From a virus, in IMG/VR virus record IMGVR_UViG_3300035158_000282, positions 1 to 26,140 of that record: DNA of 26,140 nucleotides; one strand, 5' to 3'. Below, piece by piece: positions 1-8,591 of this stretch. The position numbers and the translations under genes are program-made. The notes below the pieces were generated by a model that saw only the letters and a list, made by a program, of their open reading frames with translations, did no database searches and was not told the DNA's origin. Every line of letters begins with the position of its first letter. Positions within the stretch are counted from its first letter, which is position 1.

Positions 1-81
1 GAGTTGTTGTAGTTGTGGTAGGGGCAAGAGTTGTTGTAGTTGTGGTAGGGGCAAGAGTTGTTGTAGTTGTGGTAGGGGCAA
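1..81. repeat. Three perfect tandem 27-base repeats coding TLAPTTTTT
   Basis: Positions 1-27, 28-54 and 55-81 are identical. On the minus strand each unit encodes nine residues, T-L-A-P-T-T-T-T-T, at the distal end of the Thr-rich protein. A fourth unit starts at 82 and then diverges. The array may continue beyond the window. Perfect tandem coding repeats can change copy number by slippage. Confidence 0.9.
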
Positions 82-1654
82 GAGTTGTAGTGGTAGTAGT
101 CGTCGGAGCGGCTGTCGTTGGAGCCGTAGTAGTAGTAGGAGCGAAAGTAGTAGGAGCGGAAGTAGTAGCAGGAGCCGTAGTAGGAGCGGAAGTTGTTGGG
201 GCCTCCGTAGTAGGAGCCTCTGTAGTTCCCAGAGCTGTCGTAGTGCCAGCGGGAGTCGTGGTAGTTGGCACAGCCGTAGTTGGAGGAGCGGTTGTGGGGC
301 CTGCTGTAGTAGGAGCTCCTGTGGTTGTTGGTGCAGCCGTAGTCGGGGGTGACGTGGTTGTAGGGGCGGCTGTCGTGGTTGTGGTAGTGGTGATGACGGA
401 TGGATCCACTACACCGCCTATAACTCTCACCACTCCACCGCCTTCGAACTCCACTGTAGCAGATGGGAATCGAAGACGCTCACCAACCAACGGGATGTAA
501 TCCATCGAAGTGGCCTCGGCACTTTCCTCAGCACTACAAGGGCTTGCAAATACATACCCTCCCGCATACTCTGGAACAACCCCGAAAGTAGGGGTCCCAT
601 CTGGATATGAATCCTTTTCAATGCCTAGGTAGGTTGTCTGATAGACTCTATCCGCAACGATATTATGGCCCGAGTCAGTCACCTTCCTACGATCAATAAC
701 ATTTACACCACCAGTAGTACGAGGAATACTAGCGGAAATTGCATGAGACAAGTCCGGCCATGTGTCAGCACGTCTCAGCATCAATACATCCGCGCCGCTT
801 CTACACCCTCCAAAATCAGGAGTCTCCTGCCCGTCAAGAACATACCCGTCTTTCACATCGTAATCAGAGTTCTCAAATATGATTGTTTTCGCAGGGAAGG
901 ACCACCCCTCATCATTACGATTATCATAGACATAGCAATACGGCGCCTGGTTCTCTTTCTCCAAGTAGACAAGCGCGAACGCAAACGCGGTGAAGTCGTC
1001 ACCCTCAAAGTAGTTACGGAGTAGAAGCCGTAGTTCCTCATCGCCCGATCTCGTAAGCGGCTGTATGACTTCCATCGGCCCATTGGGGTCCCAAACACCC
1101 TTCATATTGGACCGGTTGATGATGCCTCCATGACCGGCGAATTGATTTCCTATTCGCTCCCCAGGCGCAACTTTTCCCTTCGCGTACGAGTTGCCCGTTT
1201 TATTGATACGTAAGGGCGGGTACTTTTCAATATACGCCGCAATCCCGACACCACCGACCAAAACCTTTCCGTCTCCATCATCGCCTACTGGAGGCTCCAT
1301 AATAATCCCTAGGTTCGACATCCCAGGGGCAATACAAGGGTGAATATGCACCATCTCCGCATCATTCACCTCGTTCATGGGCTCCTGCAATGAAACCACA
1401 TCCAGATAGTCTGGTTCTACAATAGAGCTGACTGGGAATGGGAACTCGTCAGTCGTCCAACCCTTCCCTTTTTTACACGGAACAATGTTGGAAGGCAAGC
1501 CTTCCTCACGAACCACATCAAGGAACATGCCCCCTAAGCTGGACTTTGCCAGCCCATCACCAGATATATTAGTGAGTTGGTTAACTCTGGTGATAAGTCG
1601 GTTCGCCCAGCCTGCGGAAATTTTATCCCCTGGACTTACCTTCTTTAAACTCAT
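1..1654 (-). CDS. Partial structural protein (tail fibre/tip candidate) with Thr/Pro/Ala-rich C-terminal stalk
   Basis: I read this frame by hand: it opens at an ATG (1654-1652) and stays open for 551 codons to the window edge, so the C-terminus is missing. The ATG overlaps the stop of the upstream gene as ATGA, which indicates coupled translation. The N-terminus MSLKKVSPGDKISAGWANRL resembles the 'PGDxISAxxWNRL' opening I associate with phage virion proteins. Residues up to about 425 look globular, with no domain I recognise. After about residue 428 the chain is almost only Thr, Ala and Pro (TTTTTTAAPTTT-type units) and ends in tandem 27-base repeats. Its place after the tape measure gene suggests a tail tip, fibre or baseplate component; this is inference from position. 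Confidence 0.75.
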   Translation of the reverse strand, partial: MSLKKVSPGDKISAGWANRLITRVNQLTNISGDGLAKSSLGGMFLDVVREEGLPSNIVPCKKGKGWTTDEFPFPVSSIVEPDYLDVVSLQEPMNEVNDAEMVHIHPCIAPGMSNLGIIMEPPVGDDGDGKVLVGGVGIAAYIEKYPPLRINKTGNSYAKGKVAPGERIGNQFAGHGGIINRSNMKGVWDPNGPMEVIQPLTRSGDEELRLLLRNYFEGDDFTAFAFALVYLEKENQAPYCYVYDNRNDEGWSFPAKTIIFENSDYDVKDGYVLDGQETPDFGGCRSGADVLMLRRADTWPDLSHAISASIPRTTGGVNVIDRRKVTDSGHNIVADRVYQTTYLGIEKDSYPDGTPTFGVVPEYAGGYVFASPCSAEESAEATSMDYIPLVGERLRFPSATVEFEGGGVVRVIGGVVDPSVITTTTTTTAAPTTTSPPTTAAPTTTGAPTTAGPTTAPPTTAVPTTTTPAGTTTALGTTEAPTTEAPTTSAPTTAPATTSAPTTFAPTTTTAPTTAAPTTTTTTTLAPTTTTTTLAPTTTTTTLAPTTTTTT

Positions 1655-2679
1655 GTTCCAAGAGCGCCCCAATAAAAGTCGAATTCATCAGCAAAGTCGT
1701 GTCGGGGCCGGGTAGGTATCTGAGCCCAGTAAGAAGGGATAGGAACATCGCCTGGCCCCCTATGTACTAACGGAAGCTCAGCTTGGGCAGGCATTTTGGT
1801 AATTGCATTTTCTGAAGAATCAGTCCATTCCTCAAACTCCTGAGTATCATAATTGAACAGGTAAAGAGTGTCATCTGTCTCAAACTTGATATTTTGCTGT
1901 TTACGAGTCAAGTAGAAGAACTCATACTCCCAACCATCAGGATTAAAGGCGAACTCAAGAGTCATCTTCCAAACCCAACCCCTCGTCTCATCTGAGATGT
2001 CATTAACGCCTGCAATTTTGAGAGGCTGTCCAGTGCAACCAATATACATCAACCTAGTCTCGCTGAAGTAGAAAGGACGGTGATCACCTAAACCTGATAC
2101 GGGAGGGTAGGACGCATCATTTATCCCGCCCAAAGAGTTCAATATTGCTTGTCCTTGGGAGGTGGACGAGTCCGGACAGATATTCACGTCGAATTTCCAA
2201 ACCGCTGTTGGGATACGAGCTTGGACAGGCTGTGGGAGAGGGACATACTTCCCATTCCGTTTGCCCCATAGCTGCTCAACTTCTATTGTGTCGAAGTCAA
2301 GACTTTCGTTATAAGGGCATCCGTAAGTTATCCCTCTACGACGCTCCTCCGCCTCTTGATTATCAGAAGAGCTATCATCAGGAGATTCAGATGAATGAGC
2401 ACCATCACAGGAATAGAAACACGATACGTCCACAGATTCTCTAGTTACACGTTTCCATCGTTTACGTTTCAGATAGTATGTGTAGGCGTCTCCATCCTCC
2501 GTCACGGTGATTTTATGTCCGGTGCTAGGTATGTCATCCGCATCAATCGCATTAGCAGCACCAGCCGCAGTGGCGACCTCCTCTCCCTGCACGTTAAATA
2601 TCCGCGTGAGGTCGCCACCCTCCTCTTTCGATAACTCACCCTCATAGGTCTCAAATCGCTCTTTTACATCGAGTGCCAC
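1651..2679 (-). CDS. Unknown virion-associated protein downstream of the tape measure gene
   Basis: A 342-residue protein starting at GTG (2679), with a GGGGAG ribosome-binding site about ten bases upstream and five bases after the tape measure stop. No family is recognised. It has an acidic/charged N-terminal part, a Ser/Asp-rich low-complexity stretch (SSESPDDSSSDNQEAEERRR, about residues 95-115) followed by several Cys, and an aromatic-rich C-terminal half (for example FAFNPDGWEYEFFYL). There is no signal peptide or membrane segment. Its slot directly after the tape measure is where siphophages usually encode distal tail or baseplate hub proteins, so a tail-tip role is plausible but unproven. 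Its end overlaps the next gene by four bases. Confidence 0.7.
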   Translation of the reverse strand: MALDVKERFETYEGELSKEEGGDLTRIFNVQGEEVATAAGAANAIDADDIPSTGHKITVTEDGDAYTYYLKRKRWKRVTRESVDVSCFYSCDGAHSSESPDDSSSDNQEAEERRRGITYGCPYNESLDFDTIEVEQLWGKRNGKYVPLPQPVQARIPTAVWKFDVNICPDSSTSQGQAILNSLGGINDASYPPVSGLGDHRPFYFSETRLMYIGCTGQPLKIAGVNDISDETRGWVWKMTLEFAFNPDGWEYEFFYLTRKQQNIKFETDDTLYLFNYDTQEFEEWTDSSENAITKMPAQAELPLVHRGPGDVPIPSYWAQIPTRPRHDFADEFDFYWGALGT

Positions 2680-2683
2680 TTAT

Positions 2684-5600
2684 TTACTCCCCAAATGTAG
2701 CGTTTTCGATAGGCCGCCCAAGCATAATTTCAATGAGTGTATCAAATTTACCACCAATATTTTTCAGCTCCTTTACCCCCAAACCAGTATTCTTAGCTGT
2801 CTCTTTCTCTGGACCCTTACCAAACGAAACGGCTGCCGGACCCATCTGAATCCCTCTCCGCATCATATTTTTCACTCTCAATGCACCCCATCTATCTTGA
2901 AGCTCGTCCTGATCCTCCATGTTCTTAACTTGCTGATATGTCTCCCAAGTAACCCTCTTCTGATTAGCGAGAGCTACCTTGGTAAGGTAAAGCCTAGCTT
3001 TAAGTGCTTTCTCTCGGTCTTTATCATCCTTTTGCTGGGCCTGCTTTATCTTCAACTCAAGTTCTTTACGCCTATTTTCAAGTTCAGCCAACTTAGCTGC
3101 TTGCTCTGCTCTAAACTCAAGATATTTAGCACCTTCCTCACTTATTGAAGCAGAATCGCGCATGGCTTGGATGGTTTCGCTCATAATCCCTTTACGTTCC
3201 TTCAGCCCACTGGTCTCCTCCTGCAACGACTTAAGTTCAGATTGATAATATATTTGCGCCTGCATAGCTTTAACGATCTCCCATTCTTCGCCCTTCATAT
3301 CAATAATGCCTCGGAGCTCATCTGCTATCGCCTGCGCTTCGCCTTCACTTAAGTCCTTCATCTGACGTAGAGCGGGTAGGAACCCAGCAGCAGTTTCAAC
3401 AATCTTGCTTCTCGCCTCGAATTGTGCCTTGTACTGCTCAATAATACGCTTGTTTTCCGCGTTCAGCTCCGGATTTAGGTCAAGATACGCTTGGAGTGCT
3501 TGTATCTGGGCACTCCAACTTGTCGTAACAGCCTTGGAATATTGCTCGGCATTTTTGATCTGGTTTTTCCAGTTTTTACTACCTAACGTCTCTCCCTTTT
3601 CTGTCGCCTTGATAATATCCCAAAACTTGGATTCGAGAGTTTCATAGCTCTCGCCCGCCCAGCCCACAGCTTCTCCCTCTTTCTTTGCGCCTTCCTCCTT
3701 CGCTCTATTTAGATCTTGTTGTAGTTGGACGGCGGTCGCTTTAAGCTCAAGCCCTTCCTTCAGCAACTCAAGCCACTTTTTATACTCGCCCTTCGACCTA
3801 GCTCTCCTAGCCGCGGCCATCTTGTAACCCGCCTCCATTCGAGCACTCGCCGCACGAGCCAAAAGTAGCTTTCTTTCTATCTCGGCAGTTTCCTCAGTAG
3901 CCTTCCCAAGCTGTTCGCGTGCGCGAGAGAGGTCATGTATCCCACCCAAGAGGGTTTCGTTAAGCTCTATACCGAGCTTCTGTTGTTCTTGGAGTGCGAT
4001 AACCGTAGCTCTTAGCTGTCTTGTACGATTTAACTCCAGTGAAAGAGCTATACTGCGTTCCTTCCTCCGTCGAACATCTTCATCCAGATTATCTCCAAGA
4101 TTATCTTGGACGTGTAATATTGCCTCCTCTTCCTTTCGCAACTCCTCTAAGGCATTGAGTTGCTTCTCTATAATCTTGGTGGCTTCTTTCCTAGCTTGAA
4201 TCTCATTCCCCAAGCGGTCTATCAATGCCTTGCCTGAGAGCTCTCGTTGTTGTTTCTTCGCCTTGAGGTACTTAGTTATGACTACTCCAATCACACCAGT
4301 CAGAACGAAAAGTGAGCCAACAACTCCCGCGATAGTAACAGCTACCCCGCCTAACGTGACTCCGACTGCGCCAAGCATAGGTAGGATAACACTAAGGGCA
4401 ACGAGGACGCCGCTTATTGCAACTCCGAGTGCAATCACTGCCGCTGTAACACCGCCTATCAAGATACCCAAAGCAACCTGCTGTCCCTGAGCAGTTTGGA
4501 AAAACTCTACTAAGTCGGCCATAACATCAGCAACGTCTTTCACCACCGACGCAAGGGTTTTGTTCGCATCCATCGCGCGGCCAACCTGAGCAGTGAAGTT
4601 CTTGACTGCTTCCCCCGTTCTTTGGATTTGATAAGTAAGTGTTCCTTGAACTTGAGCCAATGCCTCCACTCGAGTTCCCGCCGAATCAGTCATATCCGCA
4701 TAGGTCTTCATATAGCCATTTATATTCTCAAGCAGCGCCGCTGCCCCACGGAACGCACGCTGAGAAGCAAAAATCATACGGATTTCCTCAGCAGTTGCTC
4801 CGGCAAGCCCCCTCATTATCCCAATTAAACCTTGGGCCTCAAGACCCGCCGATCCAAGCTGAACCCCGAATTTAGATGCAGCGAGAGCAGTTGCATCCAT
4901 CGAAGGGGAGAGGAGATTTCTCAACATTGCTGTGAGTGATGTCATAGTCACCGATGATTTGATACCGGCCTGCGTCATCACAGCAATCGCAGAGAAAAGA
5001 TCCTCAGTTGCAACTTTCGCTAGCGATCCCTGAGCTGCAACACGACCGATCTGGCTACCCAACTCGGCAAAAGTCGTCTTGCCCTTTCGCACAGTCATGA
5101 AGAGCTGGTCAGATATCTTTCCAACATCCATAGACGACATACCATAAGCATTCATAATGGTGGTTAACGCATCGGCAGCTATGCCTACAGACACAAAACC
5201 TGCGCGAGCAGTCTCAGTAGCAACTCTTAACACCTCACTTGACTCACCCACACCAACCTGCGCGGAGAGAATCTGGTATAATGCCTTTGATATGTCTTTG
5301 CTTGCTGCACCAAACTCATTAGATACATTGACGACGGTATTCGTTAATGACTCCAGTGCAGGAATCGTCCTCCTATTCAACATCGTTGCTACTTCGGCCA
5401 TTTGGTACGTAAGAGACCCCGCAGCAGCCGCAAGACCCACAAACATACCGGTGAGAACGACTAACGCGCTTGTTGCAATCTTAGTAGCAAAAAAGGGTAA
5501 GCGTAAAAGCTTCAGGTGAGCCGCAGTTACATCGCCCATCGCGTCTTTTACTTCCGTAATCCTCTTACCGTAGGTTTCTTGCTCCTTTTGAGCCTCCTTC

Positions 5601-6172
5601 ATAGCCCCTTCTCTTCGCTTGATAGCTTCAGAAACTCTACCAATCTGCGTCTGAAGGGTTCTCTCCTCTTTTCTATGAGCCCCAATATCCTGGGTAAACC
5701 TACGACTCATCTCCGACGTGATTTGGAAATCCTTGCTCAGCCATTGCATTACTTCCCTAGTATTTCCAGACTGCTTTCGATGGCGAACAAGGTCTGAAGT
5801 AAGTTGTCTATGGGATACCTTTAGCTTGTCAAGCTGGTCTTTGTGACGGGCCTCCTCCTTTGCTGCACCCCGTTGAGAGGTTCTATATTTGTTGAGATCG
5901 GTACGAGCATTCTGGAGAAAGTGACGTACTCCTTCCCCACCCATCCTTACAGTGTCTAGTCTTTCCTTCGTGATGGTAGAGGCGTCGCCTAGTTTTTGAT
6001 ACGCACCCCTCAAGTCCATGATAGGACCAGCACCACCACCAAGGACATCGGTTGCCTCTCTAGCAGCTTTTGATATGCTGTTGAATACGTTGCCCAAACG
6101 CTGTTGGAGAGCTCCCCAAGAGCGATCCATCTGTGCCCTAAAGGAGATATAAGCTGTATCAATTACCGCCAT
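2684..6172 (-). CDS. Tail tape measure protein, TP901-type
   Basis: At 1162 residues this is among the largest proteins here, as usual for a tape measure, whose length sets tail length and which is ejected with DNA. Residues 100-220 are charged and coiled-coil-like. Residues about 255-535 look like the TP901 core domain (SNEFGAASKDISKALYQILS, a Gly-rich helical segment, then FASQRAFRGAAALLENI). A hydrophobic helix lies at 230-255 and a long Gly/Ala/Val-rich block at 565-633 could insert into membrane. From about 640 to the end it is mostly Lys/Glu coiled coil. The start (ATG, 6172) lies inside the upstream small gene with GAAGG seven bases before it, so the two are coupled. No lysozyme or peptidase domain is evident. 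Confidence 0.93.
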   Translation of the reverse strand: MAVIDTAYISFRAQMDRSWGALQQRLGNVFNSISKAAREATDVLGGGAGPIMDLRGAYQKLGDASTITKERLDTVRMGGEGVRHFLQNARTDLNKYRTSQRGAAKEEARHKDQLDKLKVSHRQLTSDLVRHRKQSGNTREVMQWLSKDFQITSEMSRRFTQDIGAHRKEERTLQTQIGRVSEAIKRREGAMKEAQKEQETYGKRITEVKDAMGDVTAAHLKLLRLPFFATKIATSALVVLTGMFVGLAAAAGSLTYQMAEVATMLNRRTIPALESLTNTVVNVSNEFGAASKDISKALYQILSAQVGVGESSEVLRVATETARAGFVSVGIAADALTTIMNAYGMSSMDVGKISDQLFMTVRKGKTTFAELGSQIGRVAAQGSLAKVATEDLFSAIAVMTQAGIKSSVTMTSLTAMLRNLLSPSMDATALAASKFGVQLGSAGLEAQGLIGIMRGLAGATAEEIRMIFASQRAFRGAAALLENINGYMKTYADMTDSAGTRVEALAQVQGTLTYQIQRTGEAVKNFTAQVGRAMDANKTLASVVKDVADVMADLVEFFQTAQGQQVALGILIGGVTAAVIALGVAISGVLVALSVILPMLGAVGVTLGGVAVTIAGVVGSLFVLTGVIGVVITKYLKAKKQQRELSGKALIDRLGNEIQARKEATKIIEKQLNALEELRKEEEAILHVQDNLGDNLDEDVRRRKERSIALSLELNRTRQLRATVIALQEQQKLGIELNETLLGGIHDLSRAREQLGKATEETAEIERKLLLARAASARMEAGYKMAAARRARSKGEYKKWLELLKEGLELKATAVQLQQDLNRAKEEGAKKEGEAVGWAGESYETLESKFWDIIKATEKGETLGSKNWKNQIKNAEQYSKAVTTSWSAQIQALQAYLDLNPELNAENKRIIEQYKAQFEARSKIVETAAGFLPALRQMKDLSEGEAQAIADELRGIIDMKGEEWEIVKAMQAQIYYQSELKSLQEETSGLKERKGIMSETIQAMRDSASISEEGAKYLEFRAEQAAKLAELENRRKELELKIKQAQQKDDKDREKALKARLYLTKVALANQKRVTWETYQQVKNMEDQDELQDRWGALRVKNMMRRGIQMGPAAVSFGKGPEKETAKNTGLGVKELKNIGGKFDTLIEIMLGRPIENATFGE

Positions 6173-6372
6173 CGCTGTGCCTTCGCTGCTAGTCTTCGCT
6201 TAGTTGACGGATCTATAGAAGAGCGGGAGGACCCTGAGGGTTCCATCTCCTTCAGGATCCTCGCGGCCTCCTCTAGAAAGATACGGTACTGTCCAGGTGT
6301 GAGACGCCCAACTTCATCTATAGAGAAATGATAGAAGTAGCATAGGAAAGGGATGCCTTCTCTATAACTCAA
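6163..6372 (-). CDS. Tail assembly chaperone, second frame (GT-like)
   Basis: A 69-residue frame that begins at a TTG (6372) overlapping the stop of the preceding chaperone gene as TTGA; it is in the -1 frame relative to that gene. The sequence FLCYFYHFSIDEVGRLTPGQ followed by YRIFLEEAARIL resembles the 'Y..w...ei..Lt..e...ll' pattern of small chaperone C-terminal pieces in siphophages. In lambda and many relatives this second product is made as a fusion by -1 ribosomal frameshifting. Here the -1 frame is closed by a TGA at 6399-6397, so a shift would have to occur between 6396 and 6372, where I see no standard slippery heptamer. Separate initiation at TTG is the alternative; AGAAGG lies only one base upstream of it. 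Confidence 0.6.
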   Translation of the reverse strand: MSYREGIPFLCYFYHFSIDEVGRLTPGQYRIFLEEAARILKEMEPSGSSRSSIDPSTKRRLAAKAQRWR

Positions 6373-6836
6373 GCCTTCTCTGTAGGGCGGGCATTCTCAC
6401 TCTCGCTTTCATCCGGAGTCGGAAGACCGGAAATTTCAGCAATGATTGAGGTTAGTTTCTCAAGATCACCAAAATCGAGATCAAGGTCGTCCAGCTCAAT
6501 GTCCGGATGATTTCGCCGGATGGAGAGGTATACAAGATATTCCATACCCTCCTCCGTCCCCATCTGAGCAATTACATCATCGCTCACAGTGGCGTTATCG
6601 CCTTCGCCTTCCACAACGGGGGTTACACTGAGGATCTTTTGGATGGCCCTGTCAAAAGCGTCTGCATCCAGATCCATCTTCTTCGCCGCCCGCATGAAAG
6701 TGCCTAGGCGCTTCTCCTTCACCCATTCACGAAATTCACCAAAGTCCTGTAGACGGAGTGGAGATACCAAATAAGTATCCTCTCCGATCTGGATCTTTGG
6801 TTTACCCTGTCCGAGCACAACTTCGAGATCAGACAT
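6369..6836 (-). CDS. Tail assembly chaperone, first frame (G-like)
   Basis: A 155-residue acidic protein just upstream of the tape measure, the position of G-type chaperones that coat the tape measure protein during tail assembly. It opens with a short beta-like region (KPKIQIGEDTYLVSPLRLQD) followed by helices (FGEFREWVKEKRL and a segment ending NHPDIELDDLDL), a layout seen in many such chaperones. I chose ATG 6836 because AAGGAG sits nine bases upstream. An in-frame GTG at 6842 is only three bases from that site and is less likely. It ends with a disordered acidic tail (TPDESESENARPTEKA). Function is assigned from position, size and composition, not from a catalytic motif. Confidence 0.65.
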   Translation of the reverse strand: MSDLEVVLGQGKPKIQIGEDTYLVSPLRLQDFGEFREWVKEKRLGTFMRAAKKMDLDADAFDRAIQKILSVTPVVEGEGDNATVSDDVIAQMGTEEGMEYLVYLSIRRNHPDIELDDLDLDFGDLEKLTSIIAEISGLPTPDESESENARPTEKA

Positions 6837-6858
6837 GCCCACTTACTCCTTCCGGATT

Positions 6859-7293
6859 TTAGCTAGTAGTTGCACCACCGATATCACCAATGGTGATTTC
6901 CTCGGTCCCCTGAAAGTCAACGGACAGCGAAGCTATGCCGTCGAGAGAGACTTCAGGATGGACACCAGTGATGATGATGAGGCCAGAGTAGCCCACATAC
7001 GTTCCATCATCGGGATCCCATTTGACATAGAACAACCCTGTCATTTCGGAGCCCGGCAAGAGAGACGATGTAGGGCTATCATCGTGGAAACCTTCAAAGC
7101 TCCCACTCCACCCACGAAGGCCCGGCAGATACGTGCGCCAGTTCTCCGTAGCAGGCCAAGTTTCCCAATCGGTCCAGTTAGTATCTTCGGGCGTATCGCA
7201 TTCGATGTCGATGCTCCACGTAGACGCATGATCGGTAAAATCACCCGCTGAGACAAAACCGTGGATACCCGAAACTGTAGATCTATCAGCCAC
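6859..7293 (-). CDS. Tail tube-like protein, copy 2
   Basis: A 144-residue protein clearly paralogous to the gene just upstream. Both begin MADRST(V/I)SGI(H/Y)G and share a (S/C)WS(I/M)D(I/V)E..(A/T)PEDT.W segment, WRTY..., GxSGS(F/Y)E, HPE..(L/I)DG and (L/V)SVDFQG. The all-beta pattern with a central GWSGSFEG-like strand and the position before the chaperones and tape measure fit a major tail (tube) subunit. It starts at GTG 7293 with AGGAGG eight bases upstream, a strong site. It ends in the short Thr tail ATTS. Whether both copies build the tube, or one is a tail decoration or terminal ring subunit, cannot be told from sequence. Confidence 0.65.
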   Translation of the reverse strand: MADRSTVSGIHGFVSAGDFTDHASTWSIDIECDTPEDTNWTDWETWPATENWRTYLPGLRGWSGSFEGFHDDSPTSSLLPGSEMTGLFYVKWDPDDGTYVGYSGLIIITGVHPEVSLDGIASLSVDFQGTEEITIGDIGGATTS

Positions 7294-7308
7294 TTTAAGT
7301 TCCTCCTA

Positions 7309-7743
7309 TCAGCTCGTAGTAGTCGAGTCCTTCACGTTGAGGTTTAGCACACCTTGGAAATCAACGCTTACCGTCTCCATCCCATCTATGGGAGCTTCGG
7401 GATGAATTCCTCCACAAACCGCCGTCCCCACCCAAGAAGCTCCGGCATCACGGTCCACATACAGCTCGATAACCGCTTCAGTTCCGGGCGAGAAATCCGC
7501 AGGCGTTTCGTCTTGGTAACATTCGTAACTTCCAGAAAATCCCAGAATACAATCACTGGAGTAGGTTCTCCAACCATCACCACCAGTACCTGGGACAACA
7601 TCACCGCCTGCGTCAAACTCCCACGCGGTGTCCTCAGGTGCTTCAGCCTCAACATCCATAGACCAGCTAAAGGTATGGGAGGTATAATGCCCCGGCCATA
7701 TCACACGGCCATAGATGCCAGATATTGTTGAGCGATCAGCCAT
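7309..7743 (-). CDS. Tail tube-like protein, copy 1
   Basis: A 144-residue protein and tandem paralogue of the next gene, with the same length. ATG 7743 follows a GGAGG site with eight-base spacing and lies directly after the tail terminator stop, so expression should be high and coupled. The sequence is rich in beta-prone residues and Asp/Glu/Gly, with CILGFSGSYECYQDETP in the middle and IDGMETVSVDFQGVLNLNVK at the end, like siphophage tail tube proteins. It ends STTTS. Unlike copy 2 it has three Cys, in the central and C-terminal parts. The order tail terminator, tube, chaperones, tape measure is the usual siphophage order, which supports the call. Confidence 0.7.
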   Translation of the reverse strand: MADRSTISGIYGRVIWPGHYTSHTFSWSMDVEAEAPEDTAWEFDAGGDVVPGTGGDGWRTYSSDCILGFSGSYECYQDETPADFSPGTEAVIELYVDRDAGASWVGTAVCGGIHPEAPIDGMETVSVDFQGVLNLNVKDSTTTS

Positions 7744-8139
7744 TTATTCTTCCTCCAGTATACACTCGTATTCTATCGTGATACTCCACATCTTGTCAAC
7801 CTTCGACGGAGCTGTGGAGCGTTCTCTCTTAAAATGCTTGAGTTCCCAATTATCAACAGAGAACTCAGCAAGGTCAAAAGCATCCTTAACTAACTCTGCC
7901 CCATTAATAAGCTCAGTTGGATTGGTGGAGCTGGATGAGTAAAGAAAGAAGTAAACGATATAGGTATTTAACTCATCCGGCCAACATAAAGGTTCGTGTA
8001 ACTCCTCAACCCCAACCACAGCATATGGCTTCCCGTACTCGTTTGGCATCTGCGTAAGATGAATCCCGCCTGTAAAGTGATCTGTGAGCTCACTTTGAGA
8101 ACTCCAGTACTCACCAATAGCTCGTATTAGATCTCTCAA
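7744..8139 (-). CDS. Probable tail terminator / tail completion protein
   Basis: A 131-residue protein in the slot between the gp10-like protein and the tail tube, where siphophages encode the tail terminator that caps the tube and joins it to the head. The N-terminus MRDLIRAIGEYWSSQSELTD is a helix of the kind such proteins start with. It is followed by alternating strands (YAVVGVEELHEPL, YIVYFFLYSSS) and a C-terminal WSITIEYECILEEE strand. The start is TTG 8139, overlapping the upstream stop as TTGA with GGAG eight bases before it; the next Met is 30 codons in, so TTG is preferred. No motif proves the function. Confidence 0.6.
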   Translation of the reverse strand: MRDLIRAIGEYWSSQSELTDHFTGGIHLTQMPNEYGKPYAVVGVEELHEPLCWPDELNTYIVYFFLYSSSSTNPTELINGAELVKDAFDLAEFSVDNWELKHFKRERSTAPSKVDKMWSITIEYECILEEE

Positions 8140-8591
8140 ATATGTATCTCCACACGAGCCTGTATATTGAATTCAGTACCCTCTCGAATCTTGCGAACTG
8201 GCTTACGAACCAAACTCCAATCACGACTATCTAAAGGACGCATGATAATAGGTTGGATTTGCTCTTTGAGATGATCGAATATAGGACGTAGCCAAGGGCG
8301 AGGGAAAGCATAGGTCCCACCCCGAGTAGTCCATCCTACCTCTAAGAAAAGTGGATATGGACGACCAGCCCTGTTCGCATCAGAACGGATATCAAACTGA
8401 ACCGCCTTACCAGCGATTATTCTTGTCTTGCCGTAAATACCACCAGATAAATTACCGGTTCGCTTTGCGGGCGGCTCGCCACCTGGAGCGGCGGGAGGAT
8501 AGGTCCTCATGGTGGTGATTTGCTTGCCAAATCTCACACCCTCTTTCATGAGCTCCCTCATTCGTCGTTTCAGTATCTGGTTTACTGCCAT
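8136..8591 (-). CDS. HK97 gp10-like head-tail joining / minor tail protein
   Basis: A 151-residue basic protein. The C-terminal half carries YPLFLEVGWTTRGGTYAFPRPWLRPIF, closely resembling the 'Y..flE.GT....g....i.prpFlrpa' core of HK97 gp10-like proteins, which work at the head-tail interface or tail completion. The N-terminal helix (MAVNQILKRRMRELMKEGVR) and the PPAAPGGEPPAKRTGNLSGG loop also fit that family. I chose ATG 8591: GAGG lies eight bases upstream and the gene then overlaps its neighbour by ten bases. An upstream in-frame start at 8624 would add eleven residues inside the previous gene and has poorer support. Confidence 0.75.
   Translation of the reverse strand: MAVNQILKRRMRELMKEGVRFGKQITTMRTYPPAAPGGEPPAKRTGNLSGGIYGKTRIIAGKAVQFDIRSDANRAGRPYPLFLEVGWTTRGGTYAFPRPWLRPIFDHLKEQIQPIIMRPLDSRDWSLVRKPVRKIREGTEFNIQARVEIHI

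Noticed and set aside
15-500. Valine-rich rightward open frame of 161 codons
   Set aside because: It is the reverse complement of Thr codons (ACT/ACC/ACA) in the leftward Thr-rich protein, a compositional shadow.
4230-5519. Rightward frames over the tape measure gene
   Set aside because: They are antisense shadows of a well-supported 1162-codon gene.
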